Source of the DNA: Ctenosaura bakeri
Taxonomy: Eukaryota > Chordata > Lepidosauria > Squamata > Iguanidae
Reading direction: 5' to 3'
Length of the DNA stretch: 64,000 nt
Assembly (NCBI GenBank): GCA_948474755.1
Contig: CAOLHI010003147.1
Span: 62,001 to 126,000 of the forward strand
In this document: piece by piece, positions 11,601 through 23,600 of the stretch
Layout: each line of letters begins with the position of its first letter
How positions within the stretch are numbered: the first letter of the stretch is position 1
Notes under the pieces: model-generated
What the model saw: the letters and a program-made list of their open reading frames with translations, nothing else
Told to the model about the DNA's origin: nothing
Databases searched by the model: none
Program-made: the position numbers and the translations under genes

Positions 11601-14600
11601 TCGCGCATGCGTGGTAGCGTTCAGAAGATTGTAGAGCTTAGTAGCTTGGCAGGAACCCCTCCCCCATGCCAGTACTGCGCATGCTCCTCCCGCCGAGTAA
11701 CGGTCTCTCCTCAGTTCTTTCTCGTCCACCATTGCGAACGAAAAGGTTCTTGGCTAGTTGCTTCGTTTTTCCTGTTTTCAGCTTGGCGTTTAACGGACTT
11801 TGGCTTGGTTTTTTACTTTGTCTTTGGTTTTCGGACTGGACTTTGGTAATTTTGGATCTCCCTTCTCCCTTTCATCGTTGTTTTCATCTTTCTTCAGAGC
11901 TCTCCTTGACCTTTTTCTCCTCTTCATTCTATGTCTGCACTCTTTAAAAAATGCATGTCGTGCGGGCGGAAAGTCGCTCTTTCCAATAAACACTCGGAGT
12001 GTCTCTTTTGCTTGGGCGAGACCCACAACACCAGGTCTTGCCCAATTTGCCGGGAGTTCACTTCCCAAACGCTCAGAAATCGTTCTTCACGACTGAAGTC
12101 GTATTGTTGGGAGCAGTCGTTGAGGGTGAGAGAGGAGCCTACACGTGCTACCACGTTCAAGACTCCAGGAGTGGCTTTACCATCGGCGGCTGCCGTGCTG
12201 TCCACCTCGCCGGTACCGGGCTCGGTGCTGGCGTCGAGAACACCCATCTCCGCGCTTCCGAGGATCCCCAAGTTGTCGGCGGCAGCCAAGACATCGAAAG
12301 GGATCCCCACAGCTGCGAAGGCCTCTGAGTCACCCAGGCCACTGACCGCAGTGCAGAAGAAGCGCCCCGCTTCTGAGAGTGGAAAAAAGAAGGAGAAGGA
12401 AGAGGAGAAAGGAGAAGCGGTGCTTCCCACCTCAGGAGACTCGCCCTCCAACACCACCACGGACTCAGCTTCCAGAAGACCTAGGGGAGCTGTCGGAACC
12501 TGATGAGGTTCTCAAGCTATCTGATGAGGAGCAAGCCGTGAAGGATCTGCCCTCGGAGGAGCCGCCCGTCTTGACGGCGGTGGAGCCCCTGTTGAGTCAC
12601 CGTAGATCGGTGGACCGACAGGAGGATGTGATGACACACCACCAGCCCTCGCCCAGGCAACGCTCGGCCTCGGGCAGAAGCGAATCCCGCTCCCCGGAGC
12701 AGAGAGTCAGGCCGCCATCACCGCGGCGCCAAGAGGTGTGTGACGACCCACCACACTCCCGCCGCTCTTCTGACTCGCACTACACCTCGGCCTCACACAT
12801 TGCCAGATGCACGCGAGAGTCTGAGTGGAGAGAATATCCAGCGCCTTACCGTTCCCATTCACCATCATATCAGGACCGGTACCATCCTGACGCCAAGCAC
12901 TGGGTGCCCTGTAGGCATTCCCGTTCGCCGACCAGGGAGGACTGTCGGTATGAGTGATCCCACAGCCGCTCGCCTTCTCCCTGCTACCGGAGATCTCAGG
13001 AGCCTTCGCCACATTATCGGGCCGTGTCACCTCCCCCGAGAGTCACGTCTACCGCTATGCGCCCTGTCGAAACCACCTCAACACGGGCGACGCAGCCGGC
13101 TACGACTGTGATGGAGGCAACCACGAGGGTGCGATCCACTGTCATCCCAGTGACCTCCTCTGCAGCACCCCAGATGTCGACGACAGCAACCATGTCTGCA
13201 GCGGTGGTGACTGCGGTGGCGACTCCAACAGTGCCAGTACACCGGTCTCCCCGGCATACATCCAGGGACAGGTCTGCTGAAAGGTCTCCGACCCCGTCTT
13301 CCCAGACCTACGATTCGGAGACGGAGTCTGAGGACTCGACCCCAGCGTCCCATGAATCGCCTCCTCTGGGATTCGGTGACCCGGTACCGGAGTCTGCGCT
13401 GGAGGATGTCCAGCAGTTCTCTGCCATCCTCTATATGGTGGCGACCCTCAGGCTGAAGGTTGCAGAACCAGAGCTGGAAGAGGAAGATCCAGTCTTCCAG
13501 TATGTGGAAGCTCAGCAGCTGTCCACCGCTCCGCTTCCCGTACTGCCGAAACGCATGAAGGCCCTTAAATAGCCCTGGGCCAAACCGGCCTCCGCCCAGC
13601 CTATACCCCACCGGCTGGAACATCTGTACCGGACACAGAAGGAGAAGGCAGACTTCCTCTTCAGTCATCCGGTACCGAATTCCATCGTGGTCGAGTCCGC
13701 CTAGACCAAGGGAGGCAATAAGGTGCACACCACACCACTGGACTGGGAGGGTCGGAAGTTGGACACCTTTGGCAGGAGGTTTTACACCGCCTCCTCGCTC
13801 ATCAGCAGGGTGTCCAACACACAGGCTTGCCTCGTGGCTTACCTGCGGAACATCTTAGACAATTTTGTCCCTCTCTTGGCCGGCCTCCCGGAGGAGAATC
13901 ACCCGACCGCCAGTCAGCTCTACAATGAGGCTGTGGTGATAGCCAACCAGCAAATCATCTCCTTGAAGCACACCGTGGAGGTCGCTTCGAGGGTGATGGT
14001 GGGATCTGTCGCACTACGCCAACATGCCTGGCTGCGGTCGTCGGGGCTACAGGAGGACAGCCGAAGGCGGATCGAAGACCTTCCCTTCGACAGCCAGGGG
14101 CCATTCAACTCCACGACCGACGAGACCATGGACTCCATTGTCAAGGTGCGCCTGACCACCAAGAAGATGGGGATAAATCAACCATTCCAGGTCCGTCAGT
14201 CCTCTGGCTCGCGCCAGTCCTGGTGCAGATCCTCTGTCTCCTCCTTCCAACAGCAGTCCACACAATCCGGCCAGTCCCGGAGATTGTTCAGGCGACGCCC
14301 GGCCTCGTCAAAGAAACCTTCGTCTGAGGCAAAGTCCAGGTTTTGACCGCCTAAGCAGGTCGCCGCCGCACCCAACTTTCAGCCTGCCAGCAGCCTTTCA
14401 AGATCAACCAAGCCTGGCCAGACACCTCGCCGAGTGGCGTCAAGTCACGACGGATTCTTGGGTATTTTCCATCATCCGTCTTGGCTACGCCATAGAATTT
14501 CAAGATATTCCACCGCTAGGTGTCTACTATTCTACCCCGGCCAGCTCGGTCCTGCTGGAAGAGATCCAGTCCTTGCTTCAGAAAGGGGCAATTGAGCGAC

Positions 14601-17600
14601 TTCCATCTTCAGCCAAAAACACCAGCTTCTTCTCCCGGTACTTCATGGTACCGAAGACAGACAGAACCCTGCAGCCCATCTTAGATCTCAGAGGGGTGAA
14701 CGACTTCATCCGCCCCAAAACGTTCAAGATGGTTGTGCTATCCTCGATCCTGCCTTTCCTTCATCGAGGGGACTGGTTCGCCTCCATCAATCTTCGGGAT
14801 GCTTATTTCCACATCGCCATTCGCCCGCAGCACAGACAATACTTCCAGTTCGTGGTCGATGGCAACTGTTACCAGTACAGGGTGCTACCCTTTGGACTTT
14901 CAACCGCGCCAAGGGTCTTTACCAAATGCATGGCCCGAGTGGTATCATACCTGTGGACGAAGGGCATCGCCATCTATCCCTACCTGGACAATTGGCTGTT
15001 GGTGGCATCCTGCAGGCAGAAACTATGACGACATCCACGAGACTGACGCTTCTGACCCGTCTGGGTCTCCAGGTCAACCCAAAGAAGTCCCACTTCAAAC
15101 CAGCGAGGGTGCTCAACTTCATCGGTGCCACACTGGACTCGATATCGGCCAGGGCTTACCTGCCGATGGACCTGGCGTGGACACTATGTTGAGCCGCATT
15201 AGCAGCTTACAACGCCCCAACAACGTCAGCCAGGAGAATCCAGCAGCTCCTCGGCTACATGGCTTCCACCACTGCCGTGACCTACCTCTCCAGGCTCCGT
15301 GCAAGGCCTCTCCAGCACTGGTTCATCCGAGCCTTCAACCCGCTGTGGGACGACCAGAAGCTGCAACTCCCAACTGCCTCTACAGGTTCGTCCCTCCCTG
15401 TTATGGTGGCAGTCTTACGACCACCTCCTGTCGGGGATGCCCTTCCAGGAGGCGGCCCCACAGGTTACGATGATGATGGATGCTTCCCTCTATGGTTGGG
15501 GAGGTCACTGCGATGAGCTCCAAGTCGGAGGCTGGTGGATTGACGACGAGACCGTCCTCCACATCAGCGCTCTCGAGCTGCTTGCCATCTGGAAAGCTCT
15601 GAGGGCGTTTCGCCATCTTGTGATGGGCCACACAGTTCTGATCCTGACGGACAATACAACGGCAGTCTGCTATGTAAACAGGAAAGGAGGGACGCACTCG
15701 ACCACCCTCCTCAACATAGCCCTTGGTCTCTGGAACTGGTGCGTTCCGCTACAGATCCATCCAGTGGCTGTTCACCTGGCCGGGCAGGAAAACACCACAG
15801 CGGATGCACCTCTTGCCACCACGAGTGGTGTCTCTCCGACAGGGCATTCCAGATGATCCACGACTGCTGGGGCGAGCCGACAATTGACCTCTTTGCCACC
15901 AGCAAGAACGTGTAGTGCCATTGGTTCTGTTCGAGGGCCGGTCACGATCGGCATTTCATCGTTAACGTCTTCCAGTTCAGGTGGAACGAGGGTCTCCTAT
16001 ACGCGTTCCCTCCGTTCCCCCTCCTCGACCGAGTAATATCGAAGATCCTTGCCGACCGAGCAGACGCCGTGCTCGTAGCTCCATACTGGCCGAGGCAGCA
16101 CTGGTTTGTGCTCCTGCTCCAGGCCACGTGCAACTGACTTCTCAGGCTCCCGTCGACACCGGACCTGCTGTTCCATTCCAACGGCCTCGTACTCCACCCA
16201 GACCTGCCGCTCTTGGCCCTCCATGCCTGGAGGATATCGCCATAGCCGACCCCATCATCGGCAATGTCTTAACGGCGGCCAGGAAGGAGTCGACACGCCA
16301 CAATTACCACTACAAGTGGTGGCGTTTCGTGGGCTTTGCTGAAGAGAGAAGGGAGATGGTATCGCCTGTCAACCTACCTACCGTCCTCCACTTCCTATTA
16401 CACCTTCAACAGCAGGGCTTGGCCTTCCCATCCTTGAAGGTGTATCTCGCCACTTTCGTGAAATACCAACCTCCACGATCCCCGTCGGCAGCTCTCTTCC
16501 GAGACGATACCGTCAAGCAGTTCTTGAAGGGCCTGCAGCGCCTGTACCCGCCGGTATCGCCGCCGCTACAGCCATGGTCCTTATCCCTGGTGCTATTGCA
16601 GCTGACGAATCCGCCCTTTGAACCCATGGCGACTGCTGACGACAGGCTGCTTACGGTTAAGACTGCCTTCCTGGTGGCTGTCACCTCGGCCAGGCAAGCA
16701 GGGGAGCTGACAGCTTTACGATCAGACGAGCCTACCTCGTCTTTCACAGAGACAAGGTGGTCCTCCAGCCGGACATTTCCTTTCTACCGAAGGTGGTGTC
16801 CAACTTCCATCTCAGCCAGGACATCATCCTGCCAACCTTCTTTCCAGTCCCGACAACACTGCTGGAACGATCCCTACATTCCTTGGATGTACGTCGGGCT
16901 TTGGCCTTTTACAAGGACAGGACTGCCTCCTTCAGACAGACTCCGCACCTTTTTGTGTGCTATGGCAGGCATCAAAGGGGCCACAAGGTGTCCACCCAGC
17001 GCTTCTCTAAATGGGTGGTACAGACTATACAGCTGGCGTATGAGCTCTCCAAGAAGCCTCCGCCAGCCTTCCTTCGGGCTCATTCCACCAGAGCTGTGGC
17101 GACATCTGCAGCCCTCCTGCGAGGAGTTGACTTGCATGAACTCTGCCGTGTGGCGACCTGGTCTCAGCCATCGACCTTTGTGCGCCACTACAGGCTCGAC
17201 TGCTGGTCCCGCAGGGATGCACAGTTTGGACGTGATGTGTTGGCTTCCGTTCTCTAGGACCTGACCCGCCATCCAACCGGTAAGCTACACAGTCTCCTAG
17301 TGTGTGAGGCACAGAGACCACGAAGAAGAAGAACAGGTTTCTTACCTGTAACTGTAGTTCTTCGAGTGGTCATCTGTGCCCTCACACACACACACCCTTC
17401 CATCCCCTCTTTTTCAGGTCCCTGTATTTTCTACGGCGGACTACAGAACTGAGGAGAGACCGTTACTCGGCAGGGGGAGCATGCGCAGTACCGGCATGGA
17501 GGAGGGGTTCCCGCCAAGCTACGAAGCTCTAGAATCTTCCGAACGCTACTGTGGACACGCGAAAGCTCCTAGTGTGCGAGGGCACAGATGACCACTCGAA

Positions 17601-20600
17601 GAACTACAGTAAGCAACCTGTTCTTTCTCTTATTTTTGTCTGTTTGAAACAGTCTGAAGACCTGTTTAATAAAGATTGTGTGTGTGTGTGTTTGTGTGTG
17701 AACCAACCAAAAAATTAAAAAAAAAAAATATCATGGGTTTTCTCTTCCCTACGTACACTGCTGTTTCTTTCTTAGAAATTGAATAGAGATTACTGGATTA
17801 GATTTTTACATCTTTGCCATATGTTTCTGTATGCTAAACCTTCCTTAAGCATTATCTGTTTATCATACAAGTGACATTGTTCCATTGCCACTTAAAGCAT
17901 TGAGGCATACAGCACAAATCCATGTGATGAAAATTACCAAAATGAAACTAGAATAATTCATATCTCTCCCAACTTCTGTGATGAAGCTGTTTTTCCTTTG
18001 ACAGATCGATCATACTGAGTAGAATTGTTGAACTTTAATCTCATTTGTCATGTGATAATCACTCTTCTGCTTTTGTTAACACATTTCATTATCTTGCTGA
18101 GTTTTCCTTCTCTGTGACTTTTCATTTTTTTTAGGTACAAGACTTATTTGCCAAAGATTACGGAGAAGTTTTTGATGTTTATCCACCTAATGTTGAAGAG
18201 AGAAGAAAGTTCTTTAAGGATTTACTTCTTCACCAAGCTGTTAAACCACCTGCATCAAAAAAGAAAGCAGGTTTGCATGTACAGCAAATTGTCTGTACAG
18301 ATGTGGTTTTATTTTTGTTTTGTTTTGTAAATATTGGGGCATTGCAGCAAGGCTACAAAAGGGAGACTACCTTAAACTCCTAATCTTTGTTTAAAGTTTT
18401 GCAGAGTTTAGAAGTTTTACCAGTAGCACCACCACCTGAACCAAAGCAATTAACAGAAGAGGAGGTTAAACAACTTGAGGAGCAAGAAGAAGATACATTG
18501 CGTGAACTCAGGATTTTCTTAAGAAGTGTTACTCACAGGCTTGCCATTGACAAACGTTTCAGGGTCTTTACAAAACCAGTTGACTTGCATGAGGTAACAG
18601 TCTAAAGTGAGCACTTCATTTCACAGGAATTAGATAAAGTAACTATAGAAGGTTAAACATGATTAAAAACTGTCAAGGTTGGAAATCAGATTGCCACTTC
18701 TGCCTCTTACCATTCATTCAGTGATGTGGAGCTAGTGATCTGACTTGTGAAATGTACTTCCTCCCAAAATTAGACCCCTAGACTGGATATGTGTAAATTA
18801 TACATGAGATGCTTACTTGCTTTACAAGAATGCTCACTATTGTCCAGCAGCTCTCTTCAGTGCTTCAGTTTTCTTCCCCTGTCATTCTCATGCCTATACT
18901 TAGTGCCCACCATTATGGGCTGAGTACTTGCCAGTGGGACGATGCAGTACCATGTCTAGTATACACATATGGCTTTTCTCTTTCTCTTCTACCCTTGAAG
19001 GATTTTTGATTTACTGTTCACGTTGTTAAGACTAGGAGGAAGAAGAAAGTAGCATCATGTGCACAGATTATCTTGAATGTGGCTCCCTTCTAAACATAAA
19101 TACTCAGGAGCATTTCAAGGCTCAAATGGAAGGACAAAGAATGACGTACAGTAAACCTGTTTCAGTAGCCTCAGCGTAGCTCTTGATAAAGCTCACTGAT
19201 AAAGACACAGTAAAGTTGAGCAGTTGCCCTTTGTCCTAACGGTAAACTTCCTGAAGGTCCATGAACACATGAAGGTGCCTTGTATGAATGAGACCATTGG
19301 TCTGTCTTTGTTCAGTATTGATTGTTGTGACTAGCAGCAGCTGTAGGGTCTCTGGTAGAGATTTTTTCTTAAAATCTGCTTACCTAAGTTCTTCTAATTT
19401 GGAGATGGGAGAAACTGAACCTGGGATCTTCTGTTCAGAACATAAACTCTGCCACTGAGCCCTTTATACTTCCTAAAAGATTATTCTTTCTTAGTGAGAA
19501 GAATAATCTATACAGCCCAGAGATAGGCAGGGAAGTAACATGAAGTCTTACATTATCCAAATTTAGTCATTAAAAAGAAAAGAAAAATCTCCTGCAGATT
19601 CTGAGTGCACAAAGACATGCCATCCTGGCTCTGAGCACTCTGAGGGTGCAGCAAGCTCTACTTTGGAAAGAGCTTCTCTGCCGCTGAAAGGAGCTTCAGC
19701 AGGCAGTGCTGGATGCCACTGCAAGCATCTGCAGTAGCACCCAGCTTACTCAAAAGAAGGTTGGAGAAGAGAGGTAGTGGAAGCTGCATCCAGATCTTGT
19801 CTTCAAAGAGACTTCAGAGCAGGTTTCTTCACAGTTTGTTTTTAATTTAAGTGAGACACTTTTAAATTTATTTCTTTTATTATATTTTTAGGTACCAGAC
19901 TATGTCACAGTTATCAAGCAACCAATGGATCTTTCAACTGTTATTTCGAAAATAGATCTTCATCAGTATCTGTCTGCCAAAGACTATTTGAAAGATATTG
20001 ATCTTATCTGTAGCAATGCATTAGAGTACAATCCAGATAGAGACCCTGGAGGTGAGTATCTTCTATACAGTTCTGACACAAATGTTGGAGAAATGCAAGA
20101 TAAACTATCTTGTACAAAACTCATTCTTTTTAAATAAATGACCACTGAAGTAGGAGAGTGTATAAAAGTTAGTGTGAACTTATTTCCTGAACTGGTGATT
20201 GAACTGCTACAATATTTGTCTTCTGGATGTCATTTTTAGATCGCCTTATCAGACACAGAGCATGTTCTCTCAGAGATACAGCTTATGCAATAATTAAAGA
20301 AGAAATGGATGAAGACTTTGAACAACTTTGTGAAGAAATTAAAGAGTCTCGTAAAAAGAGAGGTCTGTGTCATTCTCATTAATACATTTTTTTAAAAAGG
20401 CAATACTTATTTTTCCAGAGGTAGTAAGATGAACATCTAAGGAATATATGTTACAGACTCTTACACAGTGGAGGGCCTAATTTCAAGCCACAGACTTTTG
20501 GACTGTATAATACCTTTCCACAGAGTTCTGCCATCTTCAGGTGTGGTGACGTGCATGCTTGTAGACAAAGGAGAGGGGGGAGTTGACATAAGACATAGTG

Positions 20601-23600
20601 CACACGCAACTCTTTGGATCTCTCAGGTGCACATTCATATTTGTTGTGTGCTTTCAAGTTGCTTCCAACTTAAGATGATCCTACCATGGAGTTTTCTTGG
20701 CAAGAGAGCAAGTGTAATCCAGCAATGCTTAGTAGAAGATGCTTACAACATTATTTTTTCTTTCAAAGGTTGCAGTTCTTCAAAGTATGCTCCATCTTAC
20801 TATTATGTAATGCCAAAACAAAATACTACTTTGGACCATAAGAAATTGGATTCTGAATGTAGTGAAAAACTGAAAAACCCTCCAGTACCTTTGGATTCTA
20901 GTTCTCCCTGCCTTTCTAATGGTAAGTGCTACTTTATCAGTATTTTATTTTTTGATAAGTTTTTACATTTTTCCATATGCATCATATTATAGTGGAGTAG
21001 AGTGGGTTGCATATGGCCCTCAAGCCCCAGTTTTGCAGTCTTTAAAGTACATTCCAATCTCTTAAAAATCCCAAGTTTCTTCCAGAACAAAAACCAGCAG
21101 AATATTTTGTCCTAAAACAGCAGCAAACTGCCTATAAGTACTGTAATTTGCTTTTCCCCACTATCCAGACCTATAACCTCACTTCCCTTGTCCCCCACTC
21201 AAAAATAGCAACTGCAAGTGATGTGACATCACTTGCAGTGTGTCTGCAGATGTCAACATGGCCTGCAAGGAGAGAGTAGCAAAAGAAAGGAAAAAGAACC
21301 TCCCCAACACAGTTGCCCACATCTGTTTCATAGTTTCTGGATAAAATAACAGATGAGGATTTCAGAATTAAGAATTCTTGGTCTTTTTGTAGTACTCTTG
21401 AATTCTGCACCAGTGCTGAGCTTAATTTGGGAAGCTTATTAGTTAAGCAGTTAGAGAAGAATTTTGGTAGATGCCAAGCCACCCACCCTGTCTATATGCT
21501 CAACAAAGTGAAATCTTATTATTTCAGTCAGTCCACAACAGACAGGGAGTTCTCCTGTCTACAACACGAAAGCCCAGTTGGCTTTCTTGTTTTTTCTGTC
21601 TTTCTGTTTTCTGCTTGATTCTGTCTAATTTGTCACTTGGTTTTGTCAGTCATAGAATCATAGAATGATAAGAGTTGGAAGAGACCACAGGGGCCATCCA
21701 GTCCAACCCCCTGCCAAGCAGGAACACACATCAAAGCACTCTCAACAGATGGCCATCCAGACTGTTTAAAAACCTCCAAAGAGGGAGACTTCACCACACT
21801 CCAGGGCAGCATATTCCGGTGCCTAACAGTTCTGACTGTCAGGAAATTCTTCCTGAGGTTTAGATACTCTTTTCACATAGTTTGAATCTATTGCTCCTTA
21901 TCCTAGTCTCTGGAGCAGTGGAAAACTAGCCTGTTCCCTCTTCAATATGACATCCTTTCAAATATTTAAATATGGCAATCATATTCCCTCTTAACTTCCT
22001 CTTCCGTAGACTAAATGTACCCAGGTTCCTAAGCTGCTCATCATAGAGCATGGCTTCCATACTCTTCTCCATTTTAGTTGCCCTCCTCTGGACCCATTTC
22101 AGCTTGTCAATATCCTTGAAATGAGGTGCCCAGAACTGGACACAGTATTCCAGATGAGGTCTGACCAAAACCGAATAGAGTGACACTATTACTTTTCTCA
22201 ACCTAGACACCATACTGCTATTGATACAGCCAAGAATTGTGTTAGCTTTTTTAGCTTCTGCATCACACTGCTGACTTCAGCTTGTGGTCTACTAAGACTC
22301 CTAGATCCCTTTCACATGTCCTATTGTCCAACCAGGTGTCTCCCATTTATGCATTTCATTTTTTTCTGCCTAAGGTATAGGACCTTACATTTCTCTCTGT
22401 TGAAATTCATTTTGTTAGCTTTGGCCTAGCTCCAATCTGTTATGGCCATTTTGAATTTTGATCATGTCCTCTGGGTCATTTTGTTTTGCATAGGGCCCTT
22501 GATGCTTGTGGCTGAAAATCTCCCCAGGTTTCTTTAGCCTAGAATGTCAACTTTCTCTACAATTGCATCTCTTAAAATAGGAAATTATCTCCATCTGACA
22601 CACATTTGCCTTTTCTCTTCTGTTGGTTGCCACTGATTAGTACTGCTGCCATCAGTCCTCAAAGAGACAGGACTTTGTGCTTTGAGTTTTCTTTTGGAAA
22701 AAGGTTCTTTAGACAGTGAGTTCCATGTCCTTTAAACTGGAATACACAAACCATGGACTGCATGTTCTTCATTAGTCTGTTGCACTCATCTCTTGTTTCT
22801 GATCTTCCTTGTTTTTAGGGAAGATGAAACTAAAATAAGTTTGATCTTACTCTATAGCCTTATCCAAGAAAAAACTGCGAAGAAAGAGCAGATGGTGCCT
22901 GGGTAACCTAACAAAACGGAGGAAGACTTCTCACTTCAACAAAGAGAATAAAGCTCCAGGAGAAGAGCCAGATGAAGCAGAGAGTGATGGAGAAGAATGT
23001 CTGGAAAATCATGACTCCAGCATAGAACAAGCTGAAGCTTCAATAGTAGAACCTCCGATTGTGTTTCCAGCACAGTACAATGGTGGCTGTGTAAAATCTG
23101 ATACAGAGAATGATAAGGAGCAAGCTGTTGATAGTAGTACTAAGTGTAGATCTGAGAAGGGCAACAAAGATACTGAATGCTCAGAACAGAGCAGAGGATG
23201 TAACGGAGATGCACCAGATCATCCATCAGATAAGGATGCTCATGGTACGTGGAAAGTCATCTGGTGGCCTATTTGAATACACAGTTCTCTGTGGTTCCCC
23301 TTCCCTGGGCACTCTGGTACTCATTTCTGGGTTAGTGGCTGTAAATGAATTGCAGTCTGGAAGACAAAGTAACTGTGAAAAGGGGATCTTAAAACAAACC
23401 TCATTACCGGTCTTTCCAGTTCTCTCACATATACTACTCTTCCCCTCTCAGTGCAGTTGAAAACACAAAAAGCTGCCTTTGAATTAAGGAAGAAAAGACA
23501 GAGAACATACACTAACTAGCAGGAATTCTCAGTTTCCCATTTGTGCGCCTGTCTTATTAGGACACACTACACACATACATACATACCTGGAGTTAGAAAC

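Larger units (their letters stand above)
11561..17625 (+). mobile_element. DIRS-superfamily retrotransposon, copy 2 (full length, decayed)
   Basis: 6.07 kb, same layout as copy 1: left repeat from 11561, internal complementary region at about 17294–17390, right repeat about 17446–17625, TTCTT at both ends and no target duplication. The ORFs carry several stops and frameshifts. It lies in the ATAD2 intron after exon c, in the same direction as the gene. Clearly the same family as copies 1 and 3; in ORF tails it looks closer to copy 3 than to copy 1. Confidence 0.94.

Noticed and set aside
20468..20992. 174-codon + ORF
   Set aside because: It joins intron, an inverse SINE piece and part of ATAD2 exon h across splice sites; not a gene of its own.
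23110..23460. 116-codon + ORF over ATAD2 exon i
   Set aside because: Another frame of the real exon that runs past its splice donor; no family likeness.
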